Source: an uncultured Nocardioides sp. (GTDB lineage: Bacteria > Actinomycetota > Actinomycetes > Propionibacteriales > Nocardioidaceae). From it: 64,000 nucleotides of DNA. Both the position numbers and the translations under genes were made by a program. The notes below the pieces were generated by a model. The model did no database searches. It saw nothing but the letters and a program-made list of their open reading frames with translations, and was not told the origin of the DNA. The stretch covers positions 558,001 to 622,000 of the forward strand of contig NZ_CANLDB010000002.1 in NCBI RefSeq assembly GCF_947489365.1, read 5' to 3'. This document shows positions 48,897-60,301 of the stretch, in pieces; the stretch's first letter is position 1, and each line of letters opens with the position of its first letter.

Positions 48897-49166
48897 TCAG
48901 CGGCCGGTGGCGGGGCTGATCGTGGTGCGGACCTGACTGATGCGGTCGCACGGGAAGCCGCCGCGCTCGGCGTGCTCGGCGATGAGGGCCGGGTCGGCGG
49001 CGTCGTACACGCAGTAGAGCTTGTCGTCGCTGACGTAGGACTCGACCCACTCGACGTCGTTCATCCCGGCCAGCACCTCGTTGGACTTGGCACTGATGTC
49101 GTGGAGCTCCTGCTCGCTGAGCCGGCCGGCGCCGGGGAGCTCGCGCTCGATCACGTAGCGGTCCAT
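48897..49166 (-). CDS. DUF4242 (SCO4226-like) small protein
   Basis: 89 residues: MDRYVIERELPGAGRLSEQELHDISAKSNEVLAGMNDVEWVESYVSDDKLYCVYDAADPALIAEHAERGGFPCDRISQVR. This is the DUF4242 ferredoxin-like fold; a Streptomyces member binds nickel. GGAGG is ten bases upstream of the ATG. It ends 31 bp before the iron-type alcohol dehydrogenase gene, so it is likely co-transcribed. A metal-binding role for the dehydrogenase is conceivable but not shown. Confidence 0.87.
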   Translation of the reverse strand: MDRYVIERELPGAGRLSEQELHDISAKSNEVLAGMNDVEWVESYVSDDKLYCVYDAADPALIAEHAERGGFPCDRISQVRTTISPATGR

Positions 49167-49330
49167 CAGATACCTCCGTCTGCTCGCGTCGTGGCCCCCG
49201 AGGACCACTGTGACCACCCTCACGGGGGCGTCGTGCGACCACACCCTGCGTCGGGAGGGGTTGTGACAAGGTTGGCCCCGCCCGCGCGGTGGGTACCGGC
49301 GTCGGTTCGCGGGCCCGTGGGCGGCACGCC

Positions 49331-50122
49331 CTAGCCGAAACCGCCGTCGGCGGCCACGACGGACCCGTTGAGGACCCGCCCCTCCCGCGAGCAGCAGAAC
49401 CGCACGGCTGCGGCGACGTCGGCGGGGTCGAGGGCCTCGCGCAGCAGCTGGTGGGCGGCGAGGTCGGCCGGGGTGACGCCGTACAGGTCGGCGGTGGCGC
49501 GCAGCATCGGGGTGTCGGTGGCCCCCGGGGAGACGGCGACGGCGGTGACGCCGGTGCCGACGAGGTCCGCCGCCAGGCCCCGCACGAGCCCGACCACGGC
49601 GTGCTTGACCATCGTGTAGGCGCTCAGCGCGAACAGCCCCCGGGACCCCGCGGCGCTGGCGACGGCCACGAACCGGCACCCGCCCGGGTCGGGGTTCGCG
49701 AGCATCGCCGGCACCGCGGCCCGCGCGACGTGCCACACGCCCCGCGCGCCGACGTCCCACTGCGTGTCGAGCTCCTCGGTCGCGGTCTCCCAGAGCGGCC
49801 TGCCGCCCGCGATCACCGCCGCCGCCGCGACGACCACGTCGAGACGCCCCCAGGTCTCGACGCACCGGCGGACGGCGTCCTCGGCGACGGCGGGGTCGCG
49901 GACGTCGCCGACCTCGGTGAGCACCGCCTCGCCGTGCCGCGCGGTCAGTGCGTCGAGCGCCTCCGGGGCGGCGAGCGGGTGGGTCACGCCGGGCAGCCCG
50001 TGGTCGGCACCCACCGCGAGGTCGAGGGCCAGCACCCGGCACCCGTCCGCGACCAGCGCGTCGACCACCGCCGACCCGATCCCGCCCGCGGCGCCGGTCA
50101 CCAGCGCGACCCGCTCCACCAT
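49331..50122 (-). CDS. SDR-family oxidoreductase, possibly mycofactocin-coupled
   Basis: 263 residues. Rossmann motif TGAAGGIG near residue 10, LDVVVAAAAVI for the NNAG-like position, catalytic Ser in ASAAG, and the YTMVKHA motif (Y-x-x-x-K). The C-terminus VVAADGGFG is normal. Several mycofactocin-dependent SDR subfamilies of this length exist (retaining NAD(H)), and linkage to mft genes suggests this is one, but the sequence alone does not prove it. Separated from the DUF4242 gene by 164 bp. Confidence 0.8.
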   Translation of the reverse strand: MVERVALVTGAAGGIGSAVVDALVADGCRVLALDLAVGADHGLPGVTHPLAAPEALDALTARHGEAVLTEVGDVRDPAVAEDAVRRCVETWGRLDVVVAAAAVIAGGRPLWETATEELDTQWDVGARGVWHVARAAVPAMLANPDPGGCRFVAVASAAGSRGLFALSAYTMVKHAVVGLVRGLAADLVGTGVTAVAVSPGATDTPMLRATADLYGVTPADLAAHQLLREALDPADVAAAVRFCCSREGRVLNGSVVAADGGFG

Positions 50123-50229
50123 CAGCCCGACGTCCTCATGCCGCGCACGCTACCGCCGTCCGGGCAGCCTCTGGCGGCCTCGGGCCGGTCTCGGGCTGGT
50201 CTCGGGCTGATGTGGGGCCCGGCCGCGGT

Positions 50230-50320
50230 GGGGTTTCACCAGCCGGCTGGCGAAACCCCGACCGGGCTGACGAAGCTTCGTGGGCCAGGACGGGGTTTCA
50301 CGGGCCAGCCGGTGAAACCC
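50230..50320. repeat. Three successive palindromes at the mazG 3' end
   Basis: A near-perfect 30-bp palindrome (50230-50259, arm GGGGTTTCACCAGCC, 14 of 15), a perfect 12-bp palindrome ACGAAGCTTCGT (50270-50281), and a hairpin GGGTTTCAC/GTGAAACCC (50293-50301 and 50312-50320). The last overlaps the mazG stop codon. The GGGTTTCAC arm is shared, indicating one repeat family. It may end the mfd-mazG operon. Confidence 0.85.
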
Positions 50321-51638
50321 GAGGCGGCTGGGGCCCCTGGGACGACGCGGCGAGCCCGCGGGCGAGCTCGCGCAGGGCCTGCTCGGGGTCGGCGCCGGTG
50401 GCGCGGGCCTCGGCGACGAGGCCGAGGAGCCGCGTGCCGAGGTCGTGGGGGCCAACGAGGTCGTCGGCGAGGGCGAGGACGGCTGCGCCCACGCCCGCCG
50501 GGTCGACGACCGCGTGGAGGTGACCGCCGGGGACGGTCCGCACGGGCCAGCCGTGACCGGCGGCAGCGGCCCGCTCCTCGGCGTAGGCGTCACCGAGCGC
50601 GAGGTACGCCGCGGGCGCCCGCTCCCAGCCAGCCGGGACGTCGATCGTGGCGTCGAGGTACGCCGCGGGGAGGGCGGGCTGGTCGGCCTCGACGGCGGCC
50701 AGGACCGCCGGGGGTGCGAGGACGGCGAGGGCGGCGGCGTCCCACCAGCGCGTCCAGCCGGGGAGGCGCCCGTCCGGCGAGGCGCGGTCGGCGAGGAGGT
50801 CGCGGAGCGCCGGGACGGCCAGGGGCGTCGGTCCGGCCCCGGTGGGCAGGGCGGCGTCCACGTGGACGGTGGCGACGACCTCGGCGCGCGAGGCGAGCAG
50901 GGGTGCGTACAGCCCGGCGTTGCTGTGGGTGACGAGCACGACCGGCCCCACCCCCTCGGCGTGGGCGAGGGCCGCCTCGAGGACCTCCTCCACCACGGGC
51001 CCCGGCGCCGACGCGTCGTGCCGGACCACGGTCGCCCGTCGTCCGCGACCGCGGAGCCAGGCGGCCAGCGGCTCCATCGACGACGGCCCCAGGAAGGGGC
51101 TGGGCAGCAGCAGGAACGCCGGCCAGGCCCCGGTCGGCCCGTCCGCGCGGGTCAGCCGGTCGAGGACCTTGTCGGCCAGCAGCAGCGCCGGCAGCGTCGG
51201 CGGGATCCCGTCGAGGACCCCGGAGCGCTGCTTCTCGGTCGCCTTGACCGACTCCCACAGCTCGTTCACCGCGGCGGGGTCGGTGGGGCGGCCGGAGGCC
51301 GCGGCGCCGTCCGGCCCGAACACGTGGGGGTTGCGCCGCCGCATCTTCGCGACCACGTCGGCGGCGACGTCCTCGAGGTCGAAGGAGCCGGACTCCTCCG
51401 CGATGGCGGCGTGGAAGTAGACCTGCAGCAGCAGGTCGCCGAGCTCCTCGCGCAGGTCGGCGGCGGACCCGGTCTCGATGGCCTCGAGGGTCTCGTGGGT
51501 CTCCTCGAGGAGGTAGCGCGCGAGCGACCGGTGGGTCTGGGCGGACTTCCATCCGCACTCGGCGCGCAGCCGCGCCATGACGGCGCGGAACTCCAGCAGC
51601 GCGGACGTCCGCGCCGGATCCGTCGGAGCGTCAGCCAC
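50298..51638 (-). CDS. mazG: MazG nucleotide pyrophosphohydrolase with inserted alpha/beta-hydrolase-like domain
   Basis: 446 residues. The N-terminal MazG domain (residues ~12-168) has metal-binding EETHETLEAIE at 45-55 and REELGDLLLQVYFHA at 63-77, ending LPALLLADKVLDRL. The usual MazG C-terminal end (LGTRLLGLVAEARATGADPEQALREL) appears at 400-425. Between them, ~169-394 is an alpha/beta-hydrolase-like region with nucleophile elbow THSNAG (Ser239) and GGHLH near 373. MazG hydrolyses non-canonical NTPs and lowers (p)ppGpp. Gene order mfd-lipoprotein-mazG is normal for actinobacteria. GTG start overlaps the lipoprotein gene by 8 bp. Confidence 0.83.
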   Translation of the reverse strand: MADAPTDPARTSALLEFRAVMARLRAECGWKSAQTHRSLARYLLEETHETLEAIETGSAADLREELGDLLLQVYFHAAIAEESGSFDLEDVAADVVAKMRRRNPHVFGPDGAAASGRPTDPAAVNELWESVKATEKQRSGVLDGIPPTLPALLLADKVLDRLTRADGPTGAWPAFLLLPSPFLGPSSMEPLAAWLRGRGRRATVVRHDASAPGPVVEEVLEAALAHAEGVGPVVLVTHSNAGLYAPLLASRAEVVATVHVDAALPTGAGPTPLAVPALRDLLADRASPDGRLPGWTRWWDAAALAVLAPPAVLAAVEADQPALPAAYLDATIDVPAGWERAPAAYLALGDAYAEERAAAAGHGWPVRTVPGGHLHAVVDPAGVGAAVLALADDLVGPHDLGTRLLGLVAEARATGADPEQALRELARGLAASSQGPQPPRVSPAGP

Positions 51639-52307
51639 CGCAGGTCTGGTCGGGCGGCAGGCTCGCGGCGTACTCGGCGACCCCGGTGGGGTCCGTCACG
51701 TCCGCGGCCAGCAGCGCGCGCTCGCTGGCGGCGACCGAGGAGGCGCCCTCGGTGCCGCTGATCGTGGCGCCGTCGTAGGAGAAGCCGTAACGCGGGTCGA
51801 CCTCGATGTCGGTGTCGGCGACGAAGGCGGTGAAGGCGTCGGCGCCGGCCTGCTGCGCCTCCTCCTCGGTCGCCCCCGGGCCGGCCTCGGCCACGCCGAT
51901 CGCCGTGATGATCGACTCCGTGTAGGCCTGGGTGGTGAGCAGCTCGACGTAGTCGGCCAGCTCGCCCTCGTCGGCGACCGGCACCTGCTGGCGGGTCTGC
52001 TCGACGGACTGCTGGTAGGTCTCGTCCGGCTCCACGTCGTACGCCGCCGCAGCCTGCTCCGTGATCTCCCGGTTGAGCAGCGTGCTCGCGACGTTGGCCT
52101 TCAGCAGCGACAGCGGGATCACCTGCTGCTGCGCGCTGAGCTGCGGCTCCTGGATCTCGCAGACCGAGGCGGTCAGCGCGTCGATCCGATCGTTGGAGAC
52201 GGTCTCGTCCCCCACCGCGAGACCCACGCCGGGGCGCAGGGAGCACCCGGACAGGGTGAGCACACCGACGGCGCCGAGGAGGGCGGCCGTCCGGACAGCG
52301 CGGGTCC

Positions 52308-52311
<4 letters not shown>
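51631..52311 (-). CDS. SurA N-terminal-like lipoprotein
   Basis: 226 residues from GTG 52311. The signal peptide ends with a lipobox (LTLSGCS), so the mature protein is anchored outside the membrane. The body is helical, LRPGVGLAVGDETVSNDRIDALTASVCEIQEPQLSAQQQ, as in SurA N-terminal domains, and ends with DPRYGFSYDGATI...LLAADVTDPT. No PPIase domain is present. Function is probably periplasmic chaperoning. It overlaps mfd by GTGA and mazG by 8 bp. Confidence 0.85.
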
Positions 52312-55910
<3,599 letters not shown>

Positions 55911-56036
55911 GGGTCTCCCTAGGAGTCGACTTCAGGCAGGGGTGCGGGCCCGGCGCGCGAGCACGACGGGGACGCCCGCCAGTCTACGAGCGCATCCCGG
56001 CAGGGGCGTCACCAGCGGCTGTGCATCCTGGGAGGG

Positions 56037-56981
56037 ATGGCTGAGACGACGACGAGACGTGCCCTCGCGGGCCTCGCCGCCGCAGCGCTGCTGACGACGG
56101 GGGCCTGCGGTGCCGGGGAGGACGCGGACTCCCCCTCCTCCGACCGGCGACCGGGCTCCGCCACCTCCGGGTCGGACGGCGTCACGGGCGCCCTCCCGCC
56201 GCTGCGCCGGGCCGAGGCGCCCTGGGAGGTGGTGCGGCAGATCGAGGCGAGCGAGGCCGCGATCCGCGACGCCCGCACCTCGCCCCGCGACCTCGCCGCC
56301 GCGGGGCGCCTCGAGCAGCTCGCCTACCGGACCCTCGCCGTACGCCCCGGCTGGGACGCCCGGGTCCGCGAGCTCCTCGCCCCCCGCTGGCGCAGCGTCG
56401 TCCGCGACAACGTGGCGGCGCGCCGGGAGATGGTCGCGCTCCAGGCCGAGTACCCGGCCAACGAGACCGTCCCGGCGTGGCGGATCGTCCGGCCGCGGCC
56501 GGCCGCCGAGCTCCGCTCCCACTACGAGGCCGCCGAGGCCGAGTTCGGCGTCGGCTGGGAGTACCTCGCCGCCATCAACCTCATCGAGACCGGCATGGGC
56601 CGCATCGTCGGCGACTCGGTCGCCGGCGCGAAGGGTCCGATGCAGTTCATCGACCCCACCTGGGAGCAGTACGGCGAGGGCGACGTCACCGACCCCGAGG
56701 ACGCGATCATGGCCGCCGGCCGCTACCTGGCGGCCCGCGGCTTCGACGCCGACGACCCCGCGGCGATCGACGACGCGATCTACGCCTACAACAACGACGT
56801 CCGGTACGTGCGCGCCATCCGGCTCCACGCCCAGGTGATGGAGCGCAACCCCCGGGCCTTCCTCGGCTACCACGCCTGGGACGTCGTCTTCTCCACCGCT
56901 CGCGGCGACGTCACCCTGCCCGTCGGGTACGACGAGGACTCCCCCGTCCCCGTCGACCGCTGGCTGCGCGCCAACCCCTGA
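56037..56981 (+). CDS. Lytic transglycosylase lipoprotein (LpqU-like)
   Basis: 314 residues. A lipobox LTTGACG closes the signal peptide at about residue 24, followed by a Ser/Asp-rich linker. The SLT domain is in the C-terminal half: AAEAEFGVGWEYLAAINLIETGMGRIVGDSVAGAKGPMQFIDPTWEQYGEGDVTDPEDAIMAAGRYLAARG, with the catalytic glutamate in NLIETG, and AIYAYNNDVRYVRAI. It cleaves peptidoglycan glycan strands. In mycobacteria lpqU lies beside mfd-mazG-eno, matching the divergent position here next to mfd. Confidence 0.88.
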   Translation: MAETTTRRALAGLAAAALLTTGACGAGEDADSPSSDRRPGSATSGSDGVTGALPPLRRAEAPWEVVRQIEASEAAIRDARTSPRDLAAAGRLEQLAYRTLAVRPGWDARVRELLAPRWRSVVRDNVAARREMVALQAEYPANETVPAWRIVRPRPAAELRSHYEAAEAEFGVGWEYLAAINLIETGMGRIVGDSVAGAKGPMQFIDPTWEQYGEGDVTDPEDAIMAAGRYLAARGFDADDPAAIDDAIYAYNNDVRYVRAIRLHAQVMERNPRAFLGYHAWDVVFSTARGDVTLPVGYDEDSPVPVDRWLRANP

Positions 56982-56985
56982 CCGC

Positions 56986-57102
56986 CGAGTCGGCACGTCT
57001 GCGCACCCCTACGACGTCGAGTCGGCACATCTGCGCAGCTGTACGACGCCCAGTCGGCACATCTGCGCACCCGTGCGACGCCCAGTCGGCAGGTTCTCTG
57101 CG
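56986..57102 (+). repeat. Four 32-bp-spaced repeat cores after the transglycosylase gene
   Basis: Cores start at 56986, 57018, 57050 and 57082, exactly 32 bp apart. The first is identical to the 19.6-kb consensus (CGAGTCGGCACGTCTGCGCA); the third and fourth are degenerate. The first begins 4 bp after the stop codon, in the gene's sense. Confidence 0.9.
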
Positions 57103-57132
57103 CCCGGAGGCTTCGGAGACCTGGCCGTCCCT

Positions 57133-57240
57133 CTCACCCGGTCTCGACCCGCGGGCGCGGCCTCGCAGGCTCGGCCGCGCGCTCGCTCGACCTGCGCCGC
57201 GTCGCGGCCTCGCAGGCTCGGCCGCGGCGGCTTGACTCGA
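57133..57240. repeat. 108-bp interspersed element, copy 2
   Basis: Same length and near-identical sequence to 35831-35938, beginning CTCACCCGGTCTCGACCCGC. Both copies follow 32-bp repeats and lie between convergent genes. Confidence 0.88.
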
Positions 57241-57251
57241 GCCCCGTGGGC

Positions 57252-57271
57252 TGCGCAGACGTGCCGACTCG
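57252..57271 (-). repeat. Single inverted 32-bp-family core after the cysQ-like gene
   Basis: TGCGCAGACGTGCCGACTCG on the plus strand, i.e. the consensus core on the minus strand, begins 5 bp after the cysQ-like stop codon in that gene's sense. Confidence 0.88.
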
Positions 57272-57276
57272 ACCCG

Positions 57277-58050
57277 TCACTCCGTGCCGTGGCGCTCCAC
57301 GAAGGCGAGGATGTCGGCGGCGAGCTCGGGGCGGCAGACGATGAGGTCGGGCAGCGAGACGTCGGGCTGGTTGTAGACCAGCGGCGAGCCGTCCACGCGG
57401 GAGGTGTGGAGGCCGGCGGCGCGGGCGACGGCGACGGGGGCGGCGGAGTCCCACTCGTACTGGCCGCCGGCGTGGACGTAGGCGTCGGCGACGTCGCGGA
57501 CCACCGACATCATCTTCACGCCGGCCGAGCCCATGGGCACCAGCTCGGCGTCCATCTCGGCGGCGAGCGCCTCGACGAAGGCGGGCGGGCGGGTGCGGGA
57601 CACGGCGATGCGGACCCGCTCCGATCGGCGCGGGGCGAGCTCGATCGCCTGGCCGGTCACGAAGCACTCCCCCAGCGCCGGCTGCGCCACGGCCCCGGCG
57701 ACGAGGTCCCCGCCCGACCACAGCGCGACGTGGACGGCCCAGTCGTCGCGGGGCGGCTCGGAGAACTCCCGGGTCCCGTCGAGGGGGTCGATGATCCAGA
57801 CCCGCTCGGCCTCGAGGCGGGCGCGGTCGTCGGCCGCCTCCTCCGAGAGGACCGCGTCGTCGGGTCGGTGGGTCGCGAGCAGCTCCGCGAGCAGCGCCTG
57901 GGCGGCGGCGTCGCCGGCGTCCTTGAGCTCCCGGCCCTCGAGGCCCTCGCCGCGTACGGCGAGCAGCCGCTCCCCGGCGAGCGTGGCCGCCCAGGCGGCG
58001 AACGCGTGGTCGTCGGTCGGGGGCTGCGCGGTCTGTCCGGTCTCGGTCAC
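57277..58050 (-). CDS. cysQ: Inositol-monophosphatase-family phosphatase (CysQ/3'(2'),5'-bisphosphate nucleotidase type)
   Basis: 257 residues. Metal-binding motifs of the Li-sensitive phosphatase family: LSEEAADD, WIIDPLDGTREF, and C-terminal GGQYEWDSAAPVAVARAAG. Similar actinobacterial CysQ proteins hydrolyse 3'-phosphoadenosine 5'-phosphate (PAP) in sulfur metabolism. Histidinol-phosphatase or inositol phosphatase activity remains possible. Start ATG 58050; monocistronic and convergent with the transglycosylase gene. Confidence 0.87.
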   Translation of the reverse strand: MTETGQTAQPPTDDHAFAAWAATLAGERLLAVRGEGLEGRELKDAGDAAAQALLAELLATHRPDDAVLSEEAADDRARLEAERVWIIDPLDGTREFSEPPRDDWAVHVALWSGGDLVAGAVAQPALGECFVTGQAIELAPRRSERVRIAVSRTRPPAFVEALAAEMDAELVPMGSAGVKMMSVVRDVADAYVHAGGQYEWDSAAPVAVARAAGLHTSRVDGSPLVYNQPDVSLPDLIVCRPELAADILAFVERHGTE

Positions 58051-58071
58051 CGGGTCAGGCTAGTGCCGCGC

Positions 58072-58974
58072 TCAGGCGTTGCGGCGGTAGACCTTCACCC
58101 AGTCCACCTCGAGGGCCACCGACCGGCGGCCCGACGGCAGCGGGACGTAGCGACCGTTCCGCTTGTGAGCGTGGGTCTGGAAGCCGAGCCACATGTCGCC
58201 GCGCGGGATGCGGGCCGGCGCGGTGTCGACCTTGATCCGCTTCCCGTCGAGGAAGTACGCCACCCGGTCGCGGCGCCAGCGCACGCTCGCGGTGTGCCAG
58301 CGGGTGAAGTCGCGCCTCACCACCCGCTGGCTGACCTCGTGCTGCCCGTTGCGGCGCCAGTGGGTGGTGACCTGCATCCGCGAGCGGTCGCCCCAGGAGT
58401 CGAAGATCTCGTAGAAGTCGAGCTCCGGGGGCCACGGGCCGCTCGACGGCCACAGCAGGGCGGCGGCGGAGACGCCGGTGCCGCGGTCGAAGCGGATGCG
58501 GGCGTCGTACCGGCCGTAGGTGCGCACCGCGGCGTCCCACCCCCAGCCGCCGACGCCGCCCGAGAGCCAGCGGCCGTTGCGGGGTCCCGTGTGCAGCTGC
58601 AGCTTGCCGCCGCGCACCGTCACCATCGAGCGGTCCCAGGTGGTGTCGGCGCAGCAGCTCGCGCCGCCGTCGAACTTCCCCCAGCGGCTGGCGTCGAAGC
58701 GGTTGAACGGCTCCGCGCCGACCTGCTTCCAGGCGCGCTTGCGCCGCTCCGCGACGGGGGCGGTGGCGGCCGAGCCGCCGGCCTCGACGGCCCCGGCGGA
58801 CCCGGTGACCGGGGCGCCCTGCGCCGCCACGCCGAGGGCCGGCAGCAGGCTGGCGGCGATCCCGGCCGCGAGGGCCTTGGCGATCCCGGCCGCGAGGGCC
58901 TTGGCGATCGCGGGCGCCAGCCGTGGGCGGCGGCGCCGGGTGGCGGCACGGGTGGAAGGATGCGAGACGCTCAT
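58072..58974 (-). CDS. Secreted glycoside hydrolase family 16 protein
   Basis: 300 residues. A long basic N-terminus and hydrophobic region with a duplicated 8-residue unit (IAKALAAG twice) form a secretion signal. The GH16 beta-jelly-roll follows, with catalytic ExDxxE in PPELDFYEIFDSWGD, and aromatic substrate residues RTYGRYDARIRF and WHTASVRWRRDRVAYFLDGKRI. GH16 enzymes cut beta-1,3/1,4-glucans, galactans or related polysaccharides. A 22-bp gap separates it from cysQ on the same strand. Confidence 0.88.
   Translation of the reverse strand: MSVSHPSTRAATRRRRPRLAPAIAKALAAGIAKALAAGIAASLLPALGVAAQGAPVTGSAGAVEAGGSAATAPVAERRKRAWKQVGAEPFNRFDASRWGKFDGGASCCADTTWDRSMVTVRGGKLQLHTGPRNGRWLSGGVGGWGWDAAVRTYGRYDARIRFDRGTGVSAAALLWPSSGPWPPELDFYEIFDSWGDRSRMQVTTHWRRNGQHEVSQRVVRRDFTRWHTASVRWRRDRVAYFLDGKRIKVDTAPARIPRGDMWLGFQTHAHKRNGRYVPLPSGRRSVALEVDWVKVYRRNA
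58859..58906 (-). repeat. 24-bp tandem duplication inside the GH16 signal region
   Basis: Two adjacent copies of a 24-bp sequence containing CCCGGCCGCGAGGGCCTTGG encode the repeated IAKALAAG in the secretion signal. In frame, so the protein is intact. Confidence 0.85.
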
Positions 58975-59086
58975 CGTCGGGGTCCGTTCTCTCCGGGTGG
59001 GGGATGTCCGAAGGGGTCCAATTGACTGTCGCAGAGGCGCTCGGCGCTGTCCGGCGTTCCGTGGATCCGAGACGGGAGGGACGTCC

Positions 59087-60292
59087 GTGACCGACGCCGC
59101 ACCTCCTGCTGGACCAGGACGCTACCCGCCGTCGCTCGACCGTCTCGCCCGGGTCCTCTGGCCCGACGGCGCGGGTGGCCACCGCGTGCGGTGGGCCGGG
59201 ACGGCCGAGCCCCTCCCGCCGGGCACCGAGCGGTACGCCGCCGTCCCGTCACCGAGCAGCCCCGCGTTCCTGCTGCCGCTCGACGCGCCACCCCGCGCGC
59301 GGGCCCGCCTGCTGCGCCACTACAACCACCTGCGGACGAACCGTCGCCGCGTCCAGCGGCTGGCCCTGGCCTCGCTGGCCGCGGTCGGGCTCCCCCGCCC
59401 CGGCCGCCGCCTGCTGCTCGCGCCGCCGGGTCCGGGACCCGGCCTGCGGGAGGTCGTCGCCGACGCCCTCGGACTGCCCGCCGACGACCTCGTGCTGTCG
59501 GTGGCCGTGCGTCCCGGGACCGGGCCGCTCACCCCGACCGTGACCGTCGTCGACACCTCCGGGCGGCCCCGGGTCTTCGTCAAGGTGGCCGACACCGCCG
59601 AGACCCGCGCCGAGCTCGACGCCGAGCACGACGTCCTGGTCGCCATGCGCCAGCCCGACGACTCCCCCGTCCTCGTGCCGGGGCCGCTGTTCCGCCGCGA
59701 GTGGGACGGCGCCCTCGTCGTCGGCATCGAGCCCCTCCCCCTCGACGTACGACGGGTGGAGGTCGACGAGCTCGAGGCCGTGCAGCCCTACCTGGACGCC
59801 CTCGTCGCCACCCGGCCGGTCGCCGACCTCGCGCTCGCCGGGTCCCCGTGGACGGCGCGGCTGCGCGCGGTCGCCGCGTCCCTCCCGTCGGACGTCGGCG
59901 CCCCTCTGGCGGCGGCGGTCGAGCGCACGGTCGAGCGCCACGCGGGGACGACCTTCCCCCACGGCCTGCGCCACGGCGACTGGTCGTGCTGGAACATGGC
60001 GCGCTCACGTGAGGCCGGCGGCCTCGCGGTGTGGGACTGGGAGTTCAGCGAGCCGTCCGCACCGCTGGGGCTCGACCGGAGCAACTGGCACTTCGCCTTC
60101 GACACCGGCGTGCGGGGCCTGTCCACCGCCGAGTCCGCAGCCCGCCTGCGGGCGCTGCCGGCCGGGGTCGCCGACCCGCGGTCGCGGGAGCTCTACCTGC
60201 TCGACATGGCCGTGCGCCGTACGGCGCTGGGGGCCGGCGGCGAGGAGGCCTCGGCCCGCTGGGGCCGCGAGCTCCTCGCCGAGCTGGCCTGA
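59087..60292 (+). CDS. APH-fold phosphotransferase-like protein
   Basis: 401 residues from GTG 59087, with GGGAGGG upstream. The middle has TVTVVDTSGRPRVFVKVADTAETRAELDAEHDVLVAM, a kinase N-lobe with lysine in FVKVA and a possible glutamate. The C-lobe has HGLRHGDWSCWNMARS and LAVWDWEFSE, equivalent to the HGDxxxxN and D(W/L)E loops of aminoglycoside/choline kinase folds. A small-molecule or sugar kinase is likely; the N-terminal ~130 residues are not recognised. It is divergent from GH16 and convergent with the beta-propeller gene. Confidence 0.68.
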   Translation: MTDAAPPAGPGRYPPSLDRLARVLWPDGAGGHRVRWAGTAEPLPPGTERYAAVPSPSSPAFLLPLDAPPRARARLLRHYNHLRTNRRRVQRLALASLAAVGLPRPGRRLLLAPPGPGPGLREVVADALGLPADDLVLSVAVRPGTGPLTPTVTVVDTSGRPRVFVKVADTAETRAELDAEHDVLVAMRQPDDSPVLVPGPLFRREWDGALVVGIEPLPLDVRRVEVDELEAVQPYLDALVATRPVADLALAGSPWTARLRAVAASLPSDVGAPLAAAVERTVERHAGTTFPHGLRHGDWSCWNMARSREAGGLAVWDWEFSEPSAPLGLDRSNWHFAFDTGVRGLSTAESAARLRALPAGVADPRSRELYLLDMAVRRTALGAGGEEASARWGRELLAELA

Positions 60293-60301
60293 GTCGCCCC
60301 C

